A program made the position numbers and the translations under genes. From Balanoglossus misakiensis (taxonomy: Eukaryota > Hemichordata): a stretch of DNA of 64,000 nucleotides. Shown here one piece after another: positions 1 to 10,900 of this stretch. The notes beneath the pieces were generated by a model. That model was given only the letters and a program-made list of their open reading frames with translations, did no database searches and was not told the origin of the DNA. Where the stretch lies: NCBI GenBank assembly GCA_040954595.2, contig CM082578.2, forward strand, positions 7,068,001 through 7,132,000. The letters run 5' to 3'. Each line of letters starts with the position of its first letter. The stretch's first letter is position 1.

Positions 1-1
1 C

Positions 2-157
2 CTCTTCTGTGGATTCATCATTTACGACACTCACATGCTGATGCACAAGCTGTCCCCAGAGGAGTACATCATTGCCACCATCAATCTCTACCTGGACTTG
101 ATCAATCTCTTCATGTACATTCTCCGAATTCTCAGCGAACTCAACAAGAAAAGTTAA
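2..157 (+). CDS. TMBIM4: TMBIM4 / Lifeguard-4 (Golgi anti-apoptotic protein), 3' end of last coding exon
   Basis: The frame starting at base 2 is open to a TAA stop at 155-157 and encodes the C-terminal 51 residues of a BAX-inhibitor-1-superfamily membrane protein. Visible signatures are [20 protein letters not shown], the end of a transmembrane helix followed by the family's conserved YDT.....H motif. A second hydrophobic helix (residues like [17 protein letters not shown]) and a short lysine-rich tail ending NKKS follow. From family knowledge, TMBIM4 is a multi-pass Golgi/ER protein that modulates calcium leak and apoptosis. The YDT motif and the final helix match TMBIM4 better than GRINA or FAIM2, which keep the YDTQ form and different tails. 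The rest of the gene lies before the window. Its 3' UTR probably runs into the following region, with AATAAA candidates at 1236-1241 and 1552-1557. The gene is convergent with SHQ1. Confidence 0.92.
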   Translation, partial: LFCGFIIYDTHMLMHKLSPEEYIIATINLYLDLINLFMYILRILSELNKKS

Positions 158-1819
158 ATAAGATATCAGCAACTCGGACGACAAGTAAAGACAAGAACTC
201 AACAAGAGAAATTTAAAAAGATAACAAACTCAGACAACGACTTGGTAGGGGGAGGGTTTTGATTTCAATAATATGTATTCAGCATGGTCTGGTGAAATTT
301 TGTAAACAGTCAATATGATTGGGACAAACAAGTGTGGTTGGGGTTTGAGAAAATCCATTGAATTAAAAAAGTTCAACATCATTAGAGTTTCACTGGCAAA
401 GTTACACCATTACACAACACAGTTCTGAGTAGGTGGCTGGATTACGGTTGGTCTTAGCATATATTGGACTGAGCAACTCGAGATTTTTATATTTTCTTGA
501 AGTGTCTTTAAATGTCTTGGTAAATGCAGTATGACTGCAATCTAGATGACAATATGTCTGAGAGTGGTACAAGAACACTATTATTATTATGACAGGGGCT
601 ATTAAAGTTTTCCAGTTTTTCCCTTGGGCAGAAACTGAATTATTCCAATCAGTAACAACACACTTCCAGTTTTGTTCCTTCCATGATTAACCAAATCTTT
701 ATAATTATTTATTTAAAAAAAATTAATTTGGCTTAGGTGGCATAGGGATATATAGTGCACCAGTCAGTCTACACAAGACATATATTTAACAACTCTGCAG
801 AAGAGAGGGCCAGGCTTCAAAAGCTATAAACAAATATGCAGCTGCAAATTCTCCAAGAAAAAGATAATGCATACATTTCCAAAATTCACCTTTCATATTC
901 CCACTCAATATCTTTGCATGTTACTGTAGAGAGTGCTGATTTGATAATGCATATCAGAAAGTGTCACACAGTTAATTTCACATGTGAAAACATGTTTTCA
1001 GTTTAATAGTGAAGTATTGTAATTACTACAGGCAAATATCCAACTCATAGCTTATCAAATCTTTCAAATGATATCCGAAGCAATACATAAGTATTTAAGC
1101 CACAACAGATCATGCTTGCATGCACGAGAAAGGGATATACAATGTATTTTGTAAATATCAAATTTGGATCTCACTGAAATGGGGCTTTTTTCTTATTTTT
1201 AGCTTTCATGCCTTGTACATAGTTACTGTCAAAAAAATAAAGGTTATTTTTAAGGTGGAAGTACAACTCAAATAATGGTGGTGTCATATTTTGAATTATT
1301 TTACCGACATGTTTTAATAACACACTGGTAGGCCTTGTAAACTGGAATGTGGAAAATGGTCAGTTATTCCTCCTATGGTCAATGCCACATGCATGTACTC
1401 GACTTGTGAATGATCATCCCAGGAGCAGCTACCTGCATGCCATACAATTCTGCTTATCTTGCAGAAGCCACATAGAAGAAAGTTGGACAAGAATATAACA
1501 GTAGAGAACAGAATATTTATTGACCTGAATGCCAAACTCTCATAGTATCAAAATAAAACAGATTTTTGAAGTTTATTAAAAAGTAAAAAAATACAGTGAA
1601 TGCAAGTGCCATAATTAATATTATAAACACTTTTCCTCTTCTCTAGCGCTGAAATTTTTGTTTTCTGCCAAGTTCAGTACAAGCACAGACATGATCAAAC
1701 CCCTGTCTAATCCCAGGTGAATCAAAACTTGAACCTCTTTCACCCCTCGCCTCCCCTTGTGATTTTATAAGTTACATGTGGAATTATTTATGATGCAATA
1801 ATTCACTTGGTGTGGTGTT
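158..1819. other. 3' UTR / convergent intergenic gap between TMBIM4 and SHQ1
   Basis: No coding exon is visible. The AT-rich stretch probably contains the TMBIM4 3' UTR on the plus strand. Plus-strand polyadenylation hexamers lie at 1236-1241 and 1552-1557. On the minus strand, AATAAA (read as TTTATT on plus) occurs at 1516-1521 and 1572-1577, a plausible end for SHQ1 about 250-300 bases after its stop. The convergent transcripts may therefore end close together or overlap; only RNA data can show this. Confidence 0.55.
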
Positions 1820-4800
1820 TTAGCTGACCCCTCCTGTACTGTTGTGTTTGGTATCTCCCTGTATGCATCCATCTACTGCACTTTGCTCTGTTCTCTCTGT
1901 CTGCTCATTTTCATTTTTGTCAGATTCGCTACAATCACTGCAATCGCTATCACTATCGCTCTCATCATCATCATCACTTGAGTCACTGGAGGAGCTGCTA
2001 CTATCAGCCGTGTCATCTGCCTTGCCATCCGCGCTATCGGTGTCATCATGTAACGCAAGCCCAGCGACCTGTTCAACCAACCCGGTGTCATCCATCTCCC
2101 CATTTCCATCATCCTGCAACGCCAGCCTGGCGATCTGTTCAACCAATCCATCATTACTACTTTCAACAGCGCCCTCTGCAGTCAGCACACAAGGATAACC
2201 ATACTGATGAATGGCCGTATCTTCTCCATTCCCAGCAGGGTCATCGTCATCCTCTTGAACGAGCCTCGCTGCGTGTTCTAGCTCCACCAGGTCGAGTTCA
2301 ACATCACTCTTGCTAATGTTTACCTGAAGTGAATCAGATGCAAGAACAGTCTGCTTTAGATACAATTTATAAAATGAGACGCTTTCTGGAAACTGGAACT
2401 TAAGGAATGGACAATTTACTTGGGCATGGTTTGTTGCTTAACTTGAACCTGGGGTTCTGATTTTCCTGGGTCAAACATAGATTTCATGAGTGATAATGGA
2501 AAGAAATCACAGGCTTGAGATGAGAATCCTTGAAGATGACACACCCAGATAAAAGTCAACTACTCAAGAAGAGCACTGTTTCCTACCTTGGTCAGTGACT
2601 TTGCCAGTGATGAGATCATCGACTTCTTAGTGGATTGTATCCACACACAGTAATCTGTCAGGTATAAATCATTCAATATGTACTTGGTATCGTCCGTGGA
2701 CAGAAGCTGGCGTACTTCTAGAAGACACTTGAGCAGTCTCCGCCGACCTGTCATGCAAGAAACAGTTACCATAGTTAGGGGCAGGAGTTCATCTAATAGG
2801 CTGCAGGATCACAAGAAATGTACAATATAGTAACCAAACTCAAAAGTTGCATGCAAAGTGACATGTTCACACCACTTAGGATGGTTCAAATGCCACAAGA
2901 CATTCACAATTCAAGAACTTTCCAGGGGAGGATTTTTTATATTTCTAGTACTTTCAAGACGTCTTATGAAAACCCTGGCTTATGTCAACCAAAAACATGA
3001 CAGTTCACAAGACTGGCAGTTTAATGAAATACAGCACAGACATGGATAACGATTTCATGGTAAACCCACCGAGACTGAAGATTTGCTGTACATCCTCATA
3101 CACCCTCTCTACGAGTTTCCAATGTCTGTGGAGTGGGTAGCACAGCGCCCTCCTGTGGCAGGCGATGACTACATCGTGCAGCGAGGAAAATGTGTCCAGC
3201 CACGACAGAGTAGAACTCAGTTTGCAGATCGTCCAGGCTGACTCAACCTGTCAACAAGCATAACACTGAATTGTACATCATCTGAGGGAATAAATATCAA
3301 GCATAACATACAAATTATGACCTAATATCCATAGCTAATAGATTTTGGAACACACTAATGTTATTGTATGTAATTCTTGCACACAATAGTGCAATACTTG
3401 ACTGTTTTTTTTTCACATAAATCAACCTACAAAGGAATTTTTTTTCCTCCATAAATTTTTAAATATCTCCATGCATACACTTACTGAATTTTCTCCTTCT
3501 GTCACTCGGTGATTGTATGCATATGCAAATATTATATCAACCAATCCAAAGAAGACAACAGTCTGAATCGGTTTGTCCAATAAATATTCCTTGTTTGGCA
3601 ATTTTCTCAGCTTTTCCTTCTCCTCTTCCGTGAATTTGACTGAAAATGACAAAAAGTGGGGCCGATGAGCGAAAAAGATGATGAAGCTTCCTTTGATCAA
3701 TTAAACAAAGTTAATTTAAAGCATTAGTAATAGGCCAGTTTGTTCACTGTATATCCTTGTGCGGGCTTTGTCATTACGCTTCTTTCATTCTATACCAGCA
3801 GCAGCAGCCAATTGTTGCCATATCAATAGTCAAAAGGGGTACATATCTCAATTTCAGAGCAATTTTGACAAATGAAAGCATCTTTATAAGCTATGTTATG
3901 ATGAAGTGGTGGCTTGCATGGCAGATACATGTATTCTGTTATTTTCACAAGAAACCCTTCCTTACCTATATCTTGATTGGCAGACAGGATACCACCCTTC
4001 TCACTGTGTTGACTCTGTTGAGAAGTGAATTTCTGATACTCTCCACTCCAAGGTGGTTGATAGTCTAAAAGTGGTTGAATCATTTCATCTTGATACAAAT
4101 CAGCTCTGTGAGTGAAAAAGTTAACATCTGTGATTAGCTAGAGAACATACGTTTGGGAATCAAGTAAGAAACTGTAGTTCATTACATGTAGAATTGATGG
4201 TCTTTATTGTTCCTGTAGGACACTGCAAAACTCTTTTTGCCAATGTAAGTGTAATAGAAATAAAGAAGTTTTAGTTTTTGTTCACACTAGAATATCAGTT
4301 TTATTTTGCTAGCACAAATGATGTAGTCGGTAGTAAATAAGTAATAGCCATACTATGTACATTGTGCAATACTCACAAATAGTGGTCATCATCAAATTTC
4401 TCAATTTCTGCCTCCATCCTTAGTTTCCTGCGATTACTTGGATTCGTACTGTCGGGGTCTGGTATATCTACAACACCTAAAAACTCCTCCTGTTGAAGAG
4501 AGCAGTTTAGTTTGTTTTAAATCCTTGAGATGTTTTCATAGAATGTTCAGAAATATTCTGTGAATCTATTAGTAGCATTGTTAGGGAACTCAGGTCAAAA
4601 GATTTAAAGTTACTTACCCTGAGTTCTTGGAATACACCACTTCTCTGATTAGCAAACCCATATTTGGCAGTGGATTGTAGCAAAACGTCCGACAGGTCTT
4701 GGACTGGATGCTGCTGAATCTGCCAATCAAATTCTTCCTCTTCTTCAAGTGTGTGATTTTTCTCCTCTGCTGGTATGTCTCCTGCTCTGTCATTGGTCAC

Positions 4801-6134
4801 TTCTTCACCTGCCATGCACAGCAAGAATTATGACTTTGCAAGTATAACTCATCTCCCAGAATACAATATCTCTGCATGTGTATGAAATTTTCACTTGCAA
4901 TCAATGATCTTATATGACGTCATGCTAAATACTGAATTAGAACATTGCTAAATGAATTGTAATGTTTTACTCAAATTGGTCTTTTTCTGCAGACAGGAAT
5001 TAGACACAACTCACAAACATATAATCTTTATAGTTCTTTACACTCACCAACAACTTCAATGAGTGGCATTGCTGCAGACACCTGACCTTTTGGAGCCAGC
5101 AACTTGGTCAGCATGTCCAAGCCTTCAAATTGCTCGCCAGGATTTTCTTTGGGAAATTTCAGCACAAAGTACCCTGCTTGGTGTAGGGAATGAACAGTGG
5201 ATTATCGCACATGTCAGTTGACGGGTCAAGTATATATAACTGTGTTCCGTCGGTATAATCATCATTGTTGCAGTGGACACAACGGACTCTTGAAAATAGT
5301 TTTTAAGGTTGTTATATGGGCTAGCTGCTAAGATGAGCATGTGTTTCTCAGTCAGTCAGTCAGTCTGTCTGTCTGTATCTCAGTCAGCCAAAAGTGAGTT
5401 ACAGGTAGTTATGGGTGAAAGACGTTCTTTTCAGCAGAAACCTAGCCTGACATAACTTTACTGTGACTCTCACACATGTAAAACACTGTACATGAGAAAC
5501 ATACACATGTTTATGAAAGTCTTCATCATTACACCCATAACAGGTGTTCCTTAGCCAATAGACATCATTACCTGTGTCAGTATCATACTTGGCTGATTCC
5601 CTTCCATCTTCCACGATTCTGCCTGGCAGTGTGAGTCTGGAATATTACATATCGGTTGTTTATATTTGATGGCAAAAGGCTAGTACCTGCTCAATGCATA
5701 TTTTTTTTATTATTTGGGTAAAACTGTCCAGACAATCAGAATCTACCAGTGAAACTGATGGCTGATAACAGACATCTCAGTAGATCTTGTTGTTTCATTT
5801 GTTTTGGCTTGTAGATGTTGCTGCCTAGACGATTTTTAGAACTAACATGGTATATTTCAGATAAAATTTACAAACCTAATTTAGTAAGTAAGCATGCATG
5901 TATAGTGTTGTGTACTGTTGTCAAATTCCTTGCTAATTAAATTCTCAGTATTATGTTGTGTGCTTGCTATGTACATGTGTAGTATACTGACCTCAAGTAA
6001 TATGGAGAAGAATAGAATTTGAATTCATCCCCGTCAACATATATTTCAGTGTCTGCTACCTTAGCAAACTTGGCTTTGATGATAACAGACAGGTACACTT
6101 CATCTTGAGATAGTTCAAAGGCTGGGGTAAGCAT
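1820..6134 (-). CDS. SHQ1: SHQ1, H/ACA ribonucleoprotein assembly chaperone (complete, 10 coding exons)
   Basis: Coding exons in transcript order are 6134-5992, 5636-5572, 5173-5048, 4808-4618, 4489-4377, 4105-3966, 3639-3485, 3247-3070, 2747-2587 and 2323-1820. All have GT-AG borders, and together they give 591 residues (human about 577). SHQ1 chaperones dyskerin during box H/ACA snoRNP and telomerase RNP assembly. The start MLTPAFELSQDE fixes the ATG because it matches the family N terminus. Exons 1-3 form the CS/p23-like domain (IYVDGDEFKFY, LRLTLPGRIVEDG). The middle is the SHQ1-specific helical domain, with EEFDWQIQ, KYGFANQRSGVFQEL, LLDYQPPWSGEY, HRVTEGENS and YILNDLYLTDYCVWIQ. The last exon ends in an acidic serine/aspartate tail containing an internal duplication. 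The acceptor of exon 10 could instead lie some 25 bases upstream, in the same frame. All expected blocks are present and nothing is broken. Confidence 0.96.
2042..2149 (-). repeat. In-frame tandem duplication in the SHQ1 C-terminal tail
   Basis: Two copies of a 14-residue block lie 22 residues apart: GLVEQIARLALQDD (2108-2149) and GLVEQVAGLALHDD (2042-2083), at about residues 483-496 and 505-518. The underlying DNA is also similar, so this is a lineage-level duplication rather than convergence. Each block reads as a short amphipathic helix followed by acidic residues, just before the Ser/Asp-rich end. Confidence 0.85.
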
Positions 6135-6152
6135 AACTGAATATCTGGAAAC

Positions 6153-6154
<2 letters not shown>

Positions 6155-6204
<50 letters not shown>
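6155..6204. repeat. (CAT)n trinucleotide microsatellite
   Basis: About 16 near-perfect CAT/ATC repeats lie just upstream of the SHQ1 start codon. On the SHQ1 strand they read (ATG)n, in the stretch before an acceptor-like CCAG next to the true ATG. Confidence 0.95.
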
Positions 6205-6770
6205 GATCATGAACCTGTCAGTTATTAAGTTTCACTGTAACATGAAAGTACTAAAGCACAATCGTAGTACGGTACTCGAAATTACGAGCAAGCGGTAAAA
6301 TAAGCTTTTTTGGTGTATAGTACTGTAATAATATTACATGTAGTTGTGTTTGCACCTTCACACTAAAAGGCTTCTGATGGTCACGTTTGATCTCACCATG
6401 GTCTCACACGTGTATGAATCATTGAATGGTCTACATCCACGTGTTGAGTAGCTGTCTCGACAATGGAGTGGTGTGATATCCACTGTGTCAACATAACATA
6501 TTAAAAATTAAAACAATGAAGCCCTTTGTTACCTTTCACAGCGAAGTGTCTTTCGCCACGTGTGTTATGACGTAATGCAATAAACAGCAAATGGAGTGTT
6601 TGTGTTGGCAGGTAGGAATCGTCGCTTCTAACCTTTAACCCAGATTCTTTCGCCACTGGCGGCGCTCTGTTCACCATATTTGGAAAATAGCAGTCAGCCG
6701 ATGACAAAACGGACCAATCAGGTACCTTTGTCCTTTGACACGCCTCCATGATGAACTGGTCATAATATTT

Positions 6771-7130
6771 ACCTCAGCCAGGCAGCTCATGAACTTGTCG
6801 CGATTTAGTGGTATTTTAACGCGAAATGCAGCTGAAACGAGCTGAAATATCGAGGAAAAACCGAGCATTTGTTCAGCGAGAACCACTTCTTTATTATATC
6901 CAACCACCGATACCACGTATTTGGAGCTAAACTCATAAATAGGTCACCAACTGTGATCGTCCTAGATCGTCCTTGCGTTCATGTGCAGTTCAACAAGTTC
7001 TGGGACACGTCAACTGTATGTACCCTTGATGAACGATTTCTGTCGCCTTTATCTCAGAAACGTTAGCAGTTAGGATAAAGAATGTATATTTCTCGTCTCA
7101 AAACAATATTCAGGTTCGGAAACGTCTCAG
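6771..7130. promoter_or_regulatory. Divergent promoter interval of SHQ1 (-) and PNPLA8 (+), with candidate 5' UTR exons
   Basis: A minus-strand donor (GAG|GTAAAT) leaves an exon edge at 6773. It could splice to the acceptor just before the SHQ1 ATG at 6134. A strong plus-strand donor (CTCAG|GTAAGG) leaves an exon edge at 7130 and could splice to the acceptor AACAG at 7880, in front of the PNPLA8 coding exon. The two genes are head-to-head, so their start sites probably lie between these donors. There is no clear TATA box. The exon calls are inference from splice signals only. Confidence 0.5.
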
Positions 7131-7480
7131 GTAAGGAGTCCTTTAAATCGTTCGATGTTGTGAATGATGACGACGATGTGGTGACGTAATGTCACTTTTG
7201 TTGTTATTATTGTTTGTTGGGTGGGGAGAGACGATGATGTCATCTTGTTTCTCGTCTTACCAATAAAGGTGACGAGTGATGACGTTATAAGAAATAGCAG
7301 AGGTGCAGTGGAAATCTTTCGTAGATGTGTGGGACTTCGTGAGCATATCTTTATTTCAAAAATTCTCATTCAGTTGTTTATACCATGGAGGTACTGAGAG
7401 ATGTTTATACATAAAACATGACATTATGCAGAGACACTGGTGAGTTAGCTGCAATAATTGTAGCGGCCGGTGCTGCTTGG

Positions 7481-7518
7481 TTGACTGGTGTGCAGCAGTT
7501 ATGCTGCACACCAGTCAA
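7481..7518. repeat. Perfect 17-bp inverted repeat with a 4-base loop
   Basis: The left arm TTGACTGGTGTGCAGCA (7481-7497) is exactly complementary to 7502-7518, with loop GTTA. It lies in the inferred PNPLA8 intron 1. The stem is shorter than usual for a microRNA precursor. It could be a transposon end, a protein-binding palindrome or an RNA hairpin. Confidence 0.9.
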
Positions 7519-7881
7519 TAATTACTGGATTAGGGTTGATCCCAGACACATTTATTAATGAGCTGGAGCAACATATCTTATAGACCAAAACAGCAAGGTG
7601 CCCCCCCCCCCCAGCCCCTAGGTTACCCATCTCAGGTATTTGGGTGGGCAGTACCAATGTCTGAGTTCTAAATTGTGTACATGTACACATGAACAGATCA
7701 GTGCAGGCAATCTTGCATGTCACAGCGGACGTGTTGGGTTATGCTAAGCCCCAAGTCCATGTTTAACACACTGCTGGTAGTGTTACTAATACAGGTGTGG
7801 TCAAAAGAAAACTCTACAAATACATATGTGGACTTGTGTATCTTGGTGAATTAACCTTAAATCTTGTGTATTCCCAACAGA

Positions 7882-7899
7882 ATGAAACTATTAAGGTGA
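7882..7899 (+). other. Short upstream ORF in the PNPLA8 leader (MKLLR)
   Basis: Directly after the acceptor at 7880, an ATG opens a five-codon frame ending in TGA at 7897-7899, 43 bases before the inferred PNPLA8 start at 7943. If the exon begins at 7881, this ATG would be in the mRNA and could dampen translation of the main frame. The role is inferred. Confidence 0.45.
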
Positions 7900-7942
7900 C
7901 AGGCCCCATCGTCAAGTCAAGTACAAGGTCACAACACACAGA

Positions 7943-10900
7943 ATGGCCACATACAGTTCCATCATGCAGAGCAGTCGCTGTCCCTGTCGAGGGACCCAGA
8001 CTTTGCTCCAGAGACCTGTGAATGGTAGAGTTCAAGTAAAGATAGTGATGCAGGGAAGGCAATGCAGTTACTTGAGGAATACGGAGAAAACACAACCGTC
8101 CACAGGCAACCTCAGTGGATCCAAGGTGAGGACAATGAAAACTGCGCCAGGAAATTTCTCGAGAGACGGCCAGAGAATCAAGAGCAGCTCCACGCGTGCA
8201 CTCCTGCAGCTGAGACCTAACCCTGCAGGTGTCAGTTCCTGTCAGGCGCAGTCCTTCTCAAAGAAATTTATCACGGATGGGCCCGGAAGTGATAATGAGA
8301 CTGGGGAAGGTAAAATGACAAGTGTTGTGCAGGGCAGGTGGGGTCACATAGCATCCGTGGTGAGCCAGACCAACAGTGATATCATTCAGAAGTTTACCCA
8401 GGCCAAGCAGAAGATCCCGACAATGCCAAGACTCAGACTACCTGCTCTGCCTAGATTTTTCCTGGCGCAGCACCCTGTCAAGGCTCAGAGACAAACACAG
8501 GAGACGGACACTTCAAAAGTGGACCCTGAGAGCATTGTGAAGTCAGCGAAGCCTATGAGAAAATTTGAGAGGGAGGAGCTGAATGTGAACAGAGAACAAT
8601 ATAACCTGGAAGAGGCTATGTTGCACACATTTGATTTTGAAGAACCGCTGGTATTCAAAGTAAATAAGAACTCGCAGTCTAAGAATGCGGTGCAGCAAAG
8701 GGTCATCAGTTTTGGCAAGAAAATGGACGAAATGAGCAAGAAGTCCGGCACACAATCCTTGGAAGATAGCCTGTATGTTTACAGGACACTGTCTAAATTT
8801 GCCAGCAACCTCCCGGCTGTGAATTACAGGTTGATGGCAATAGCAGTGAAGGATGCGATGAAAAGTCTCAGACGTTCAACTGTAGAGGGCAGTGATGCAC
8901 CACTCAGAGAACAGCATGATCTGGGAGCGGCGCTGGAGCACATGTATTCCACTACTGCCATGCCAGCGGACAAGCTGAATGCACTACACGCTGTCGCTAA
9001 CAGTGAAGATGTGAAAGTGACGAAGGACAAGCCGGAAACCCTTAGGGCAAAGAATATTGTTAAAGGACTCCTCAGCAAGGCCATTATGAACAGCAACAAG
9101 GAGAAGGACTTGAAGAAACCAAAGAGCAACAAACCTTCCAGGGTCATCTCACAGGCCAGTATAGACAATCGAACCAAGGCTTTGGTGGAGACCCTCAAAC
9201 ATGCCAAGACTATCCAATCGAAGTTAACAAGGGTTGAGGATTTGACTGAACATGTGATGACCTATCCGGATGCCAGATTTCTAGCCCGAAAGGTAACATT
9301 GCACCATGATTTGTTAACAAATGAATGTGACTGATGAAAGTACCTGTGTGTGGAAACATGGGGTATAATGCAAGTTTTCTAAATGTAGTTTATTTCACAA
9401 GACTTGTATCATGTTCTACTTCTAATCCAGAGGGGAAAGACTGCCAGTAAATTTTTACTGTACTCCCAACATACAAATTGTAATGAACTTACTTTCTAAT
9501 TCCAACTGCATTGTACCAACAGGAAGGTGCTTTGTCTCCACTGCTGAAATTCCTAAACAGCAAAGACAAGCTTTTGCTTGATGAAGTCAGAAAAGCTCTG
9601 GCATTGCTGGGTCATGCAACACCAGTCAAAGGTCGTGGTGTGAAGATCCTTACCATAGATGGAGGGGGTGCCAGGTAAATATATCTACATGTACAATCAC
9701 AGTCATCAAGTGTTGACTAAAACTGTTATACTCTACTACCTTATAAATATGAATTACAACTATGTGCCCCTCCAAAAATCTGCAACTTTAGTTTTTACAG
9801 TTTGTTTGAAAAAAGGGGGCAACGTAGATAGAGTGTACATGAAAATTCATGGGCTAATGGCTCAGAAGATTAATTCCTTAATTTCTTGAAGGAAATGCGA
9901 AGATCAAACTTGCAGTGGTTTTAGTAACCTGAATAAGCTGAGTTCATTCCATGCATGTAAACTACTGTAAAACACTTTATTTTCGCGAAATACGCGAGAG
10001 CCAAAATAGCGTGAAAATAAAAAGTCGCGTAAATTTTTTTTAAGATAACGATTCAGTGAATGAAAAAAGAGAACGTGAAAATTAATACTCGCGAAACAGT
10101 GGCCTCTCTCGATATCGCGAAAAATTTAAACTCACAAAAATAAAGTGTTTTACAGTACTTACGATTCACGATGGATGAGGATTCTAGACTTTCATGTTAA
10201 ATTCAACTTTCATTTGGACAGAGGTATTGTTGCCATTGAAGCCTTACGAATCCTGGAGAAGGAGTGCGGCAGACCGATTCATGAGATTTTCGACTACATC
10301 TGTGGCGTCAGTTCCGGATCTGTGCTGGGTTTCTTGCTGGCCATACCCAAAGTCTCCCTGGATGATTGTGAGGGACTCTTCTACACACTCACTAGGGATA
10401 TCTTCAAGAGAAGTACCCTGGTGGGTACTGGCCAACTGGTGTGGAACCATGCATTCTATAACACTGAAGCATGGACCAATGTGCTGAGGTAAGCAAAATT
10501 TTGCGCATTTTCTATCTACTCAGTTCTAAGGTAACAAAAATTATGTGTGCTATTATAGCTATTATCATACCAGTGAAACTAAAAAGTAAAACCATTGAGA
10601 CAAATAAAACAATTATAATATAAATTAAATTTATTTATAGTAAACCAAAAGGACTGAAGAAATTGTTCAGTTTGCAGAGGTGTCCATTTTACAAAAGGTT
10701 GTTCTATGTGAAAGGGAAGGAAAATGTGTTAGGTATATATACAGGTTCCAGATTAGACAGGGTTTGGTTCAGACAGGTTTTATTGTATGCACATTATGTT
10801 TATTTCCATGTTTGTTTTGTTTTTTGGGGGACATTTTGCAACCAAGTAGACCTTGGGCAATATTTTATGACTGTATTGATCCCATCATCAGCTGTTCAAA

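Noticed and set aside
1842-2198. 118-codon serine-rich plus-strand frame
   Set aside because: Antisense shadow of the acidic Ser/Asp tail of SHQ1.
8824-9207. 127-codon minus-strand frame
   Set aside because: Antisense shadow of the large PNPLA8 exon.
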